64,000 nt of DNA from Progne subis subis. Its lineage: Eukaryota; Chordata; Aves; Passeriformes; Hirundinidae. Below, piece by piece: positions 11,297-23,325 of the stretch (within the stretch, counting starts at the first letter, position 1; each line of letters opens with the position of its first letter). The position numbers and the translations under genes are program-made. The notes under the pieces were generated by a model. That model worked only from the letters and a program-made list of their open reading frames with translations, had not been told where the DNA came from and made no database searches. The stretch is from positions 2,976,001-3,040,000 of the forward strand of contig JAKJHU010000082.1 in the NCBI GenBank assembly GCA_022316685.1. Reading direction: 5' to 3'.

Positions 11297-14200
11297 ACAG
11301 GCCTTGGCAGTGATTCTCACTGCCAGGATCTGCAAAAGGACAAAGGAAACCAAGCCTCACACACTGCCAAATGTTCAAGACAGAACCACAGTCTTCAAAA
11401 AAGGCCTCGGAGCTGTAGCTGACACGTGGTCCAACAACAACTCTATCTCCTAAACATCCCAGTGCAGGCAGGTCTCTGGATGATGCTCCAAGGCAATTCC
11501 CCATGGACCTACTTTTATTTCACCTGATGTGTTCAGACCACTGATCTGGGATGGAGTGGGAATTCCAGTGCTATTTCTAGTCACAAATGAAAGCAAGCTC
11601 TGACCTATTTTTTTCCACCATTCTAGTTTGACGGGTAAGGGCAAAAGGAATTAATTCCAGGAAAAGACAGGAAGCTTTTTCTGTTGGAGGAGCTGCTTCA
11701 ATTCCTGGAAAAAAAAAAAATTAATTACTCAACATTTTCCACAACTGCCTTTATCAAGTCCTCCCTTGTTTTTGTGGTGCCAGTGACTTCACTGCCTGGA
11801 GAGGCTCAAGTCCAAAGCCAGGACTGGGAATGCACTGTGATAGCACAGGTCCTTAAGACAGATCACATAATACTAATCCTCACCCTTACATCTTCCGTGT
11901 ATTTAGCCCAAAGTGCTTTGACAAGGAGAGAATGGTCTTCAACATATGTTTAAAGCCAACTACATGCCTCAGTGGGCTGCAAATAGAGCTCTTTGAGTTT
12001 GAAATAACACATTTTGCAAAGCTCTGCTCCAGAAAACACACTTCAAGGTTTTACACATAAATACTGCGCAGATCACCGGTGGCTCTAACATTTCCCATAT
12101 GCTCCTGTGTACATTTCATTCATTTCCTCTGCTATTGGTCATTTATATACAGGCACTCAAAAATATCTCACTAAATCATGTACAGAGGCTTTTGTTTTCA
12201 TCATCCCCTGTTTTAGGCATTAGCTGGTGAGGGGGTCATGAGAGAGTTGAACTGGTCCATAATGAAAGGCTTCAGGATTATTATTATTATTATTTTTAAT
12301 GAAGAGCATAAATTCCAAAATCTATAGAAAGAGAGTTCCCCTTTGGAAGACACAAGCACAGCTGGTTGCTCTTACCCTGACACAACACCCTGTGGAGGAC
12401 TATTTCTTACTCTAAAAGATGCAATCTCAAATGATTTATACCTTACTTGCTCCTGAAAAGACCTTTTTTATCTGTCTGAATACTCTTTCCTAGAAATATC
12501 TGCCACCTTACAAAACTCTGCTTTGATGCTGAGATTAAGTGTATCAGCTTTCTTAGGAGAGTGCTCAGGTTGATTTCTGAGCATTCTTAATGAAAACCTT
12601 TTTCCTCTGTTCTTCTTGTAGTTCATTATTTTTTTATTTTCAAGTCTGACCCAGGGCTTTACTGAAATGAGCAGGAGCAATAGTATTTGAGATTGCAGAC
12701 ATGGTTAAAGCCAGGGCCAGCTTACGCTTAACTTCTTTTCATTTTTAACCGTCCTTGCCCTGCAGGTATAAAAAGGGAATTAAAGCCATAAGGCATTGCT
12801 TCAGATTTGTTCTCTTAATTAGCTCCTGCCACTGGTGGATTAATTCCATCTGCAATGTGTTGCCATCTCTGCAGAAGTTTATTGTAGTGGAATGGGGGAT
12901 TAATGAGGAGAGTGGATGCCTCGACATCCCAGCTGTCCGTAAACTGGCTGTAATGGGATCAGTGCAGATGGCACCAATGCTCTCCTCAAGTCTCACTGAA
13001 GGTGAGGAATTCATTTTCCATAAACTTGCCACATGCAGTTCCTCATCCACTGCAGAAAACAAAGTGTTAGGGCTGCACATCTAACTTAAAAATAGTGGGC
13101 AGTGGGTCTGATAACCTCAAAAGACTCTTCTTTTTCTGAAGAAATGGTGGGGTTTTAGCCTTCGAATTTTAAGATGAATTAGAGACTAAATGTATTTTCT
13201 TCTCCTATATTTTAATTAGAGTAAATAAATGTAAATACATTCAAAAATGGGAGGATTTCTTTTAAATCTGGAAAAGCTGCTGCTGGGACCCAGGCAGTTC
13301 AGCAGTGAGCTCTGCACTGGGGTCTTATCCCAAGGAAGTATCCCAATGAAGTAGTCTCTGGGATAGGCTGTTGGGGCAACATAGAATTTTCCTTAGCGTA
13401 GTTTAAAATCCAAATACCTCCAGTAAATCTAGGGAACACCAGAGGTGTGAAAGTGGAGGACAATTAAATATCTTTCTATTTTAGCTATAGGTTGCACTTT
13501 TTCCCATGTTCAAAATGAAAAAAATCTTTACTTGCTTCCTAATGTCCGTTCCTGTGAAACATCCCCATGAAGTAATATCTGAACACATCACCTTTCTGTC
13601 TCAGTACCTGCATTACTTCATATTACATCATGATTATTAACAGACATACATTGTTTTCAAGACAGCAGCAGTTTTTCTCTTTTAAAAACAAAGGTCTGCA
13701 ACTCTAGAGTTAGAGGTTTGATGACTGTGACTATTATAAGCTGCGTGTAACTGCAAGAGTCTTCATTTATCCCATGGCCTTACCCATAAATTGAGATAAT
13801 GCACCTTTTAGTGCCTGTTTTGTCTGTTTTAGAAAGTCTGTTACTTGGGGCAGGTGCTGTCATTCTCATCTTCACTTAGTGTCTCACATAGTAGAGTTCC
13901 CATCTATGTTGATGCCTCTGTGTGTTATTAAAATACAAAGGATGTCAAGCAGAAAAAGACATTTAAGTGCTCAGGTGCCATGGGAACAATGCAGGTGTGC
14001 AGACATTTCTCTCCATCCTCACAAACCTGCTGCTAAAGATAAAAATCTGTCTGTAGCTGTTCTATCACTTATACGTAAACCAGAGGCACATCAGACACAG
14101 TCACAACGCTGGATAATGCATACTGGGCACCTTCCAGAAGAGCTGTCATGAAATGGCAGCAGTAACTCTGATTCCTGGTTTCTAAAGGACAATAATAGTT

Positions 14201-15213
14201 TGAAATGTTATTATTATTATTTTCTTATGCATCATCCAGTATGGTTTTGAATGCGAAATGGAGTTCTGCTCCACTCCTATGGCTTCACATCTTATTCCTC
14301 ACCAATGTCTCTTATTTGAGTTTGAGAACCTACAACATTATGTAAAAATCTTCCCTCTAGTACTACAGAAAGGAGGGAGGGAGGAAGGAATCCATGCATT
14401 CTGGAATCTTAAGAAGAAAACACTTCAAAAGAAAGCTCTAAGGTCCCTTTACTCCACTGGATTTGTGAAAAAGAGCTGGAGAGACAAAGTAGAAGCAAGA
14501 GTTAATAATTTCAGGGTGAGTGCCCTAATCCCAGATGATGTAGGAGGAGCACAAAAAGAAGCAGGAGCATTGGGTCAGAATGAGGACATCAGAAATAATG
14601 GAAGGGAAGGGAGGAAGGTCTTTGAGCAAAGGAGACATGGCTGTGGATAAATCCCTCCTGCCACACAGTCCTCTGAGGGAGGGGAGGACAGGAGGAGGAC
14701 TCCAGAAAGGGTGCAGGGCAGGCAGCAGCTGGTGGCTGCTCTGGCTCTTTGGAAAGCTGGCAGCTCTCCCCTGCATGATGCTGGCACAACAACAGTCACT
14801 GTACTCAACTCCAGCCTCTCCTGGGCTGTCACTTCACTGCCAAGGCTCCTGCCCTGCTCCAGCACCCCAGGGCCTTCCAGCAGAGCCACCTTTTATCCCA
14901 GGCCTGGGACACGGTTGAGGTGTCGCACTCTGCCAGGGTTGCCATGCAGGCACGTGCCTTAGGGAGCCGAACCAGGTGCAACCTCCCGGCACTCACCCCG
15001 TGTCTCACGGTCCAGAGTGGCAAAGAAGGGGTTAAATAAAATACATGGCACTCTGTATGTCTGCACTCAAAGTACAGCAGCTAGGAACACTCGGTACAGG
15101 GTATTGGAAAGTGGCTCTGGGATGTGTACAGGCACGGAATTACTGCAGATATTGACATTTTCTGTAAATGTAGCTGAAAAGGCCTCTCTGGGCTCTGGTC
15201 ACATCCCGTTTGG
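11297..15213. other. Long non-coding stretch with one strong enhancer candidate
   Basis: No exon is recognised. Short ATT arrays occur near 12279-12296 and 14209-14221, and an A run lies near 11709. The interval 12690-13084 stands out and is listed separately. At 14360-14950 the composition becomes GC-richer with several overlapping open frames on both strands, none resembling a known protein. Confidence 0.35.
12690..13084. promoter_or_regulatory. Candidate conserved enhancer
   Basis: Two copies of GGATTAAT (starting at 12837 and 12897, 60 bases apart) match the K50 homeodomain (OTX/PITX/GSC-type) core. A CTTAATTAG word lies just before the first, at about 12823. The interval has a TATAAAAAGG word near 12769, no repeats, and stays open on both strands for about 110 codons (minus 12745-13080, plus 12755-13084). 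This can mean unusually low stop density from constraint, or chance. I infer a non-coding conserved element; an unrecognised exon is the alternative. Confidence 0.3.
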
Positions 15214-15851
15214 TGAGTGTCTTAGGCTGCAAAGCAGAATGTAACCCAAAGTATGTACTCTATTACCAGCTGTTAAACCAGCTGGGGCAGTGTTCTTTAT
15301 CCCTTCCAGGACCCATCCTCCCTGCAGGGGATATCTGCTGTTCATGGGCCATCGAGGCTCACTGCATGGCTGAGACAATTACAGCATCCATTGGGAGATG
15401 CTCCACCCTGGGGAGGAGCCAAACTTTCCTACCTGGGTAAAACCTGACATTCAGAACACCAGCACAGCCTGTGTGCACTGGATTGCCAGAGGAACATGGG
15501 ACCCATCTCACCACCACTGGACCCTTGTACGGGATCATCTCTACTCCAACAGAACCACATCTGTCACTGCAGGAGGACTTGACTGAACTGCTACCAACAC
15601 CCTGACCAACAAGGTGTCAGGTTGTATTCTGATTCTGTCAGTGTTTTCTTTTTGTTTGTTTGCTTTTTTGTACTACAATATTTTTATTTTAATTTTCCTA
15701 GTAAAGAACTGTTATTCCTATCCCTACATCTCTGCCTGAGAGCCCCTTAATTTCAAAATTAGAGTAATTTGGAGGAAGGGGGTTTACATTCTCCATTTCA
15801 AGGGAGGCTCCTGTCTTCCTTAGCAGACACCTCTCTTTCCAAACCAGGGCA
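15214..15851 (+). mobile_element. Solo LTR of a songbird-type endogenous retrovirus
   Basis: This plus-strand element runs from TGAGTGTCTTAGGC to CCAAACCAGGGCA. I recognise the body as a repeat widespread in songbird genomes: a CTGTTAAACCAGCTGGGGC block, a GCTCCACCCTGGGGAGGAG block, a T-rich stretch and the CCTAGTAAAGAACTGTTATT block near the 3' end. No target duplication is visible at the ends I chose (TTTGG and GTAAG), so the edges could shift by a few bases. Three small plus-strand frames (15210-15440, 15398-15586, 15017-15244) overlap or adjoin it and are chance. Confidence 0.7.
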
Positions 15852-18806
15852 GTAAGATCTGTCACTGCACACAGAGGAACATCTCTGCTGCCCATGAATG
15901 GCTCTCACAGCTGGGGCTGCCCTGCTCTCTGTGGAGTCAGCCAGGCACCAGATCTACTCCAGCATACAGGGATGTGCTTTCACACAGCCTTTTCTTCCAT
16001 GTTCAGTCTGTGACAGAGGAACAGCACTCAGCCCAGCAACTGCTGCTTTGCTGACAGTGGCATCCACCTTTCAAAGGAAATCTCTCAGGGCAGCTTCAGA
16101 TTTTTGTGAAAAAATTCATTTGAGTGACATAAACAGACCACAATTCTAAAAGGTCCCATGGCCAGTGTCAGCCTAACTTCTCTATATGGACATCCAAATT
16201 CAGACAGCCTTGAACCAAGTCTTTATGAGAAGGGCAAAAATTGGTCCCCAGGTGTCTCGTTCAACATACACATCTTGTTCAGCTAGCATTCAGTCAGTCA
16301 TAATCTCCTATCACCAAATTATCACATAGAAGCATTAATGGTAAAATCCTGCTGGCAGCCTAAACCCCGGTCTGATTCCTGTGTGGCTCTCGGGACATTG
16401 TGTCCAGCACTTCCTGCAGCAAAGACCTTCTTCATCCTGCTCCCATTTCTCCCCACCTCTTGTTCTTGTGCCAAAGCAATTATTTTGGGGCTCAGAGTGA
16501 AATCCCAGCCCAACATCCCCCCTCCACAACTGAGGGGCTCCTGAACTCATGGCATATGGGGTCAGGAATGAAAATTGGAAGAAACCTCTAAACAGCTTTG
16601 AGATGACTTGAGAGGTTCCTCATACAGCCATACCCTGAAAATTTGTATAATTTAATTATATTAGTGAAATTAAGATTTCCATTTTAGTACAGTGAGGCTT
16701 TGGGATGGCTTCTCTTTAACATTTAATCCTTAACTGTAATAATGTAGTGAATATGGAAAAGGAATAGTTTAAATCAAGTCCTATCATTAAGTTGAAGAAT
16801 AATGGTTCTCAAGTTGAAAGAGGTGAAATTCGATCTGGTGATTAAGAAAACTGACAGAAAAGTTTGATCAAGAACAGTCTCCTTAATGAGGTGGCTGTAG
16901 CAAGTTCAGTTAGAAAAAATTAAGTTGGCAGGAAGGATTCTGCAGTTTTTTGTTTCCTGTAGCTGAGCAACCCTCGAGGTTCCATAAGTTCTTGAAAATC
17001 CAAGACTAATTTAAAGGTACATGTTCTTGTGCAATTTTATATCCTAAATCTCTCCCTTAATAAACAAGCTGTTTTAAAGATTAGACAAATGATTCACCCA
17101 TTTCTACTCTACATCTATAACAGTATGTGATTGCAGCTTTGAGGAAACCCAAGCCTTCTGCCTTCATCAACAGAGTTCAGAGCTTCTGGTCTGAAGCCTG
17201 TGTGAGTATCCCACTGCTCTGGGAAAATTCCAAGAGTTGCTTCAGTGCTTTAATTTATTTACTTTTACTTTATGAAAAAAACAGCCAAACACAACCAAAA
17301 GAAAAACCCCAGGCTACAGAACAATAAATTCGTTTGAATGTAATAATCTCTTTTTCACTCAGTTCTACAAATTACATGACAACAAGCTCTGAAATAATAA
17401 ATTTTTTGGCTCACTATTGTGCATTAATCTTTGCTAGAAATCATAAACAAACTTTAAGTCATCAAGCATGGGTTTAATTAAAAAAATTCCAACTCAGTAC
17501 TATTTTACTACCCTTTCCTGGATTAGGCAATAAACCATGGAGTTTTATATGAAGAAATTTTATTATTTCCCCTTAAGTGGCTCATGTGAAGGGTAACTTC
17601 CTTGAAGCAATTGTGCTTTCCTATTTATCAGTCTACTGCTTCAGCTGCCTTCTACCCATTAAGGTAAGACAGGAAAAGCTGGATTTGATCAGAACCGGGA
17701 CAGGGAGAAGCAGGTAAAAGTATCCATTATTACTTGAGGAATTATTTGAACTGTTATTTTAGTGGTTCTTAAATTATGGTTATCAGATCCATGGAGACCC
17801 TGTTTCCAGCTGTCTTGTACGGACCCAAATAACAGCTCTGCCAATTGTCAGGGGGCCTAAAGTAATTTCTAGAGGTTCTAACAGAATAAGGTAATCCTCC
17901 AGTCTGAACTGAGCTGTGCAAACCAAAATTCACCGAGGAAAGTGGAGACACTAACAGGTTTTGGATCAAGCCCTCACAGTAAATGCTCAATGTCAAAGTT
18001 GCTCAATATCTTAAAGAAAGGGGAGGACAGGGAAGGAGAGAGCCGACTCCCAGAGGGAGCCTGTTAAACACAGACCTGAAGTTCTGGAAAACAAAACCAG
18101 TCAAGTATCTAGCAGCAGAACTGGTTTGAAATTATTGATCAGTTTCTCAAGCTAAGAAGGGAATTGTCTCTAGCAAAACCATGTGCAAGTATTTCTGCTT
18201 TACTCACCTGGTCTTTCATAAGCATCACAGCTAATTTTGGTGGAACATTACCTTAGCTCAAACTGTGCCTTCAGCACAATGACCCAGTGAATTCAGTTTG
18301 TTCAGAGGGAGTTGTGCATTTGCTTCTGAAAGCCTGCAACACCAACTCCTCAGTGACTCAACAGAAAGCAGGTCAGCTTAAATTGTGCACAGCACGGCGT
18401 TCCCAGATAGAATTCTTGTCCCCAGCCGTGGAGGCAGGTTTTCCATCCAGCCTCTCACAAGTTTTCCCATGGCACTGCCTCAGTGTCCTCCTTGCTCTAC
18501 ACCCCTGTCATGCCCAGCCCTGGTTTTGATAGATCTTCTGCAACCTCCAAATAAAAATTTTTGAGGTTTCCAGACAAATTGAGGGAAAGAAGCAGGTTCT
18601 TCACAGGAATCTTGCAGCAGTTCAAGCTTTGGCTGCTGCTAAGCGTGGAAGCACAGGAACAGGATCTGGCCGGTAGAAAGGGACACAAATCCAAAATACA
18701 GCTGTGACAGCCTTCTGAGGGTTGTGTTTTCTGTGCAGCTGACACCAGAATTTGGCCTCTTCTCTGACCTAGCTCCTTTGTGCCAAAAGGACCGTATTTC
18801 CTTTTA
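15852..18806. other. Non-coding stretch, nothing recognised
   Basis: This is unique-looking sequence, AT-rich from 16600 to 17700. No exon, RNA gene or repeat family is supported. Small open frames on both strands carry no recognisable domain. Confidence 0.4.
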
Positions 18807-18810
18807 GGGG

Positions 18811-19293
18811 TGAGAGGAACGACAAGATTTGCCTTCACAAACAAGCCCTGGGTCGGCTGGTAGATAAAACCAGCACTGAGAGATAAGAGAAACAATGGGA
18901 AGGATTCTACTGATTGATGAATGGAAGATACTTGCCTTTAACAACAAACCATAAGTTTGCTTGTAAATGAAATTGAATATTGAAAGATGAAAGCAACAAT
19001 GGGGAAAAACCCATAAATCCCATAAAAATTAAAAATTAAGGGAGTTATACATTAAAAGGGGAATCTGAGGTCTTAGGCATTTCGGGAAGTCTGTACCTCT
19101 CAAGTCCCTCAGCCAATGGGGAAAGAGAGAGGGAAATACGGCTGGGAAATTGGGATAAAAAGGAGGCTGCATCCTGAGAGATCCCAGGGGAAATGCCCCA
19201 TGACCTCTCCCTTTATTCAAATAAAGTAAAAGAACTCCTCTGTCTCCTTTTTGGACATAAACCTCTGGTGTTTGTGGATTAATTCTCCTAACA
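18811..19293 (+). mobile_element. Solo LTR, inverted-pair family, plus copy
   Basis: This plus-strand LTR runs from TGAGAGGAACGAC to TTCTCCTAACA. A CCAAT box (AGCCAATG) lies at 19111-19118, a TATA box (GGATAAAAAGG) at about 19153, and AATAAA at 19220-19225. The 4-base target duplication GGGG is exact (18807-18810 and 19294-19297). A second copy lies inverted at 20946-21444. Transcription from this copy would run rightward, towards that copy. Confidence 0.9.
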
Positions 19294-19297
19294 GGGG

Positions 19298-20945
19298 CAA
19301 TACAGTATCAAAACAGGCACTGTGATAACTGAAAAAGGAGTTTTCTGAAACTGCAGAATTAGTTTTATTTGACCAGTATGTTAAAACACAGTGGTTTGGG
19401 GTTATGCTTTATTGACTTACAGGGCATAAAAGTACACAAATAACAAATTTACCTGGAGAGAAAGAAATCTTTATCCTTCAGATCTGGTGTGCAAAATGGT
19501 TCCTTTTCACTTGCCCCCTTCCTTCCTGTACTTTAGGAGGGAGAAATCCCTGCAGGCAGTGGGAAGGCTGCATTTACATTTAAATAGGGATATTCTCAGG
19601 TGATTCTTAAGAGACAAACTCATGGGCTCTAACGAGAGTGTTAATTTATATAGTTTCTGATATGTAGCCCTGATAAAGGAACATCCTTGAAATCACTTGT
19701 AAATGCAAGTTCTCAGAGTAGTCTTCTGGGACTACTCTAGGAGGGAAGCAGCTCTTCCCAGGAGAATCGGTCACAGCTGAGTGGCACTTTCCTGGGGCAC
19801 TGCCAGAAATGGCCTTCTTTCTTCTTTACCTTGCTGGAATAACAAACATCTATTTTATTTATTTGTCTTTCTTCTTTACCTTGCTGGAGTAGCTAACTCT
19901 TCTAATTTATTTTCTTCCCTTTGTTGTGTTCCTCCCCACCTCTTCCCTTGTCCTCCTCCCTCCCATAAAACCAAGAGCTAAAAAAAAAAAAATGGAAGAC
20001 AAAGACAACAAGGTTTATGACAGTTTTTCAAACGCAGCCAAAAAAGTCATCTCCAGAGAAATGCGGGTTATAGTCACACCTGCAGTCTAATAACTGTCAT
20101 CCTCAAGAGACAAGTGCTGTAATTGAGCAGCAGTGAAATGCCAGTGCTACTTAATTATTTTTAAAATATGCCTCCCTTCTGTAAACCAACATATCAAATT
20201 CATAAGCATTTCGAGCAATACTCAATTTCCAAGTGAGACTTCTTTCAACTAAGAGTGCAGAAAGTCAGAGTTGTGTCTTTTGGGTATTTCTGAAATACCA
20301 CTATGCTCAAACCAGCGTAAAAGTCCAGCTGGGAAAAAAATCCTCCTAATCTTTGTTTTCTTTTAGTTTTCAGCTGTTATTGCACTATATGAATTCACCT
20401 CCTATTTCTTGCTCACACCCTCCAGAAGGCAGCAGCAGCAGCACTACACTCTAATTGTGCTCCTAAGAAACGAGCAGCCAGCAGACACCTGCTGCTCACC
20501 ATTGCAGAAGAGGCTGCGCCACCTCCCAGGCTCCCCCACAGTACAACAGAAGCTTCTCCCACTTGCCTGGGCATTGAGAGTTTCCCTTTCCTGTGCTTCA
20601 GCCTTGCTCACTTACATGTAACATAATGTGCATTTAACCTGTGTTGCCAAAAGTCCCTCGAACTAATGCACTGAGGTTTCTTCAGGCCCTCGAGCTTTTG
20701 GTGCAGAGGGTCAAAGCTGTCTCACAGCAGCTACTGCACTGCTTTGGGCTCTCCCTTTGGTAAGCACTGGTGTGAGATACGATAAAAAAAGTGCATTTAA
20801 GTAATTCACACCGTCAAATGTTCTTATAATTGATAAAATACACTTCAGTCTTTTTCTCTTCCTCCCTGGACCTTCCCTGTCCTCCGTTGCTGTGTGCATT
20901 TCCTCCCCCTGCTCCCCCAAATTATACTCAGTAAATGTATACCAG
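19298..20945. other. Non-coding interval between convergent LTRs
   Basis: About 1.65 kb lies between two inverted LTRs of the same family. It contains a 23-base sequence repeated exactly at 19816-19838 and 19866-19888 (a 50-base offset partial tandem duplication) and a 13-base A run near 19981. No gene is recognised. Promoters in the two flanking LTRs point into this interval from both sides. Confidence 0.4.
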
Positions 20946-21444
20946 TGTTAGTAAAATTAATCCACGCACACCTAGAGGTTTATGTCCAAAAAGGAGACAG
21001 AGGAGTTCTTTTACTTTATTTGAATAAAGGGAGAGGCCATGGGGCATTTTCCCTGGGATCTCTCAATTTTTTGGAGGATGCAGCCTCCTTTTTATCCCAA
21101 TTTCCCGGCCGCATTTCCCTCTCTCTTTCCCCATTGGCTGAGGGACTTGAGAGGTCCAGACTTCCCGAAATGCCTAAGACCTCAGATTCCCCTTTTAATG
21201 TATAACTCCCCTAATTTTTAATTTTTATGGGATTTATGGGTTTTTCCCCGTTGTTGCTTTCATCTTTTAATATTCAATTTCATTTATAAGCAAGCCTATG
21301 GCTTGTTTGTAAAGGCAAATTTCTTCTTTTCCCTTCATCAATCAATAGAATCCTTCCCATTGTTTCTTTTATCTCTCAGTGCTAGTTTTATCTACCAGCC
21401 GACCCAGGGCTTGTTTGTAAAGACAAATCTTGTCATTCCTCTCA
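20946..21444 (-). mobile_element. Solo LTR, inverted-pair family, minus copy
   Basis: This is a minus-strand copy of the LTR at 18811-19293. On plus it runs from TGTTAGTAAAATT to CATTCCTCTCA. The reversed TATA box (CTTTTTATCCC) is near 21088-21098 and the reversed CCAAT box near 21131. The flanking tetramers are CCAG (20942-20945) and GCAG (21445-21448), a 4-base duplication with one mismatch. It carries about 13 extra bases near 21066 relative to the plus copy. Transcription would run leftward, towards the plus copy. Similar peptides translated from both copies only reflect LTR homology. Confidence 0.9.
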
Positions 21445-21448
21445 GCAG

Positions 21449-22199
21449 TGACAGCAAAAACGTGGGTGAAATAGGCAGTGCCTGTGGCACCGAGCAGGCA
21501 CAGGCACGTTTCTGTAGGGTGTTCCCTTCTGTGTGCGCAGGGATCTGTCTGCTCTCACAGCACCAGGAGCCCCGGGCACGGCAGCGCTTTCCTGCTCTCA
21601 CTGGTGGGACCTCTCGGCTCCTGGACTGTCCTGCAGCAGCATTTCCCCTCTGCCTCACCAGAGCCATCTTTTCCAAATGCTGTGGACCTGACAGAACCGA
21701 GCCTTCACCCCTGAAGCCCCCCCCGACCTGAGTGCACGAAGCAGAGGTGGTCACTGCTGTGTTACACCGTGCAGCACCCTGGCCTGCAGCAGAGCAGCTC
21801 ACACTCAGGAGGCTCTGGCAGCTATAAACCCATTTAATACAACAGCAGCTGCAAACGGGCTTTTAATTCACACCAGCACATGGTGTAAATCCAGAATATT
21901 AAAAGCACAAACGTGCTGTTGAAGAGAGTAAGAAGCAAATTAAAGTCAGAGCAACACCAAATTCTGGGAAGAAAGCCAGTAAGAAGAGAGAATGAAGCAA
22001 AAGCTCTGCATCCTTTGGCCTCATTTGTCATGAGAGGAGATGAAGTTAAAGCTCGTGGGAGAGCCAGGGATGAGCCTTTCTTTTGGAAAGATACCTGCAG
22101 TGAAGCTCCTCTTCCATCGCAGCTTTCCATCCTCTCAACACAGGAGTTTAACAAGCTGAATCTAAATGCTTTAAAGATTGCTTTAACAATGCTTTAACA
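21449..22199. other. Non-coding stretch, nothing recognised
   Basis: GC-richer sequence at 21480-21830 is followed by mixed sequence up to the CR1 start. Open frames on both strands (up to 142 codons) partly overlap the LTR and show no known domain. Confidence 0.35.
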
Positions 22200-22351
22200 A
22201 CTACAGGCTGGGGAGAGATTGGATCCAGGGCAGCCCTGAGGGGAAGGATTTGGGGGTGTTGATTGATGAGATGCTCGATAAGAGGTGGCAATGTACAGGC
22301 ACAGCCTCAAAGGCCAACTGTGTCCTGGGCTGCATCAAAAGCAGCAGCACC
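22200..22351 (+). mobile_element. CR1 LINE fragment, part 1
   Basis: The plus strand translates to the C-terminal part of the CR1 second open frame, with the family-typical blocks GKDLGVLIDE and ASKANCVLGCIK. CR1 is the dominant avian LINE, and this frame encodes its reverse transcriptase. The fragment is 5'-truncated, as most CR1 copies are, and is cut at 22351 by an LTR insertion. It resumes at 22867. Confidence 0.9.
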
Positions 22352-22866
22352 TGTGGGAAATAGTAAAGGTAAGAAGATTTTCAGAAGCTATGAAAGCAGG
22401 CCCCAGAAACAGCAGTGAACTTAGAGCTAGCTGCAAAGCCTGAAAGTAGAGAAGATACAATAATACAGCAAACAAAGACACAAAACAATAGTTTGAGTTT
22501 TTAGGCTTGGCTAAGACAGACCTTAAGACTGCAGAAAAATATGTCTAACAAGAAAGTAGAAGGTTTTAAGCTTAATAATAAAGTACTGTGTGTTGTTAAT
22601 ATAAAGCATATAAGCAAGCATTGTTTGAAGCAGGTGTGTGTGTCCTTTTAGTGATTGGCTAGAACAATTGTCTGTAAGCTTCAACAATGTGCTATTGGCT
22701 AGAAAGTTTTTAATATGCCCTGTAACAACATCTTCAGCTGCTGCTGGCAGATGTGAGCTGTTGCCATCTTTCAATTGTCTCACCCTGTACTGAGGCTGAT
22801 GTCACGATGAAGCTCGAGGAACATCTCCCAGCAGTCCCATCTTCGTTTGTAAACAACACCAACACA
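22352..22866 (+). mobile_element. Solo LTR inserted in a CR1 element
   Basis: The LTR runs from TGTGGGAAATAG to CCAACACA and is flanked by an exact 5-base duplication GCACC (22347-22351 and 22867-22871). Five-base duplications are typical of ERVL-type elements. ATTGGCT boxes occur at about 22654 and 22692, followed by a TTTTTAATATG word that could be the TATA box. Plus orientation is chosen because the box order and the later TGTCTCACCC block line up with the LTR at 31904. The polyadenylation signal looks degenerate (ACGATGAAG). Confidence 0.88.
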
Positions 22867-23325
22867 GCACCAGCAGACCAAGGGAAGTGATTTTGCCCCT
22901 CTGCTCTGCTGAGACCCCCCTGCAGTGCTGCATCCACCTCTGGGGCCCCCCAATATTAGAAGGATGTAGATTTGTTGGAGTGGGTCCACAAGGATGGGCA
23001 GAGCTGACCTTTGCTCTGCAGCCAGGCTGACAGTCGGGGCTGCTCACCCTGAAGGATTCAGGGAGTGCCTTAGAGCAGCTAAAGGGAGCTGGGGAGGGAC
23101 TTTTTAAACAGCTGTGGAGTAATAGGACATGGGAAAATGGCTTAAAACTGGCAAAGGGCAGGGTTAGATTAGATAATAGAAGAAATTCTTCCCTTTCAGC
23201 ATGGTGAGGCCCTGGCACAAGTACACCCAGAGAAGATGTAGCTGAAAACGTACAGGGCCAAGTTGGACAGGACTTTGAGCAACCCTGTTTCGTGGAAGAA
23301 ACTATCTAATGGGTGTTGCAGCTTC
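22867..23325 (+). mobile_element. CR1 LINE fragment, part 2
   Basis: This continues the CR1 copy after the LTR. It begins with the block coding for ILPLCSA (TTTTGCCCCTCTGCTCTGC) and the LWGP block, followed by CR1 3'-UTR words such as GGGGAGGGACTTTTTA and AGAAGAAATTCTTCCC. It ends near GACTTTGAGCAACCCTG, before the canonical CR1 3' terminus, so the tail is missing. Frame is lost at several points. Confidence 0.85.

Noticed and set aside
10752..11504. 250-codon minus-strand open frame
   Set aside because: It runs antisense across an LTR with clear TATA and AATAAA signals on plus, and matches no known protein.
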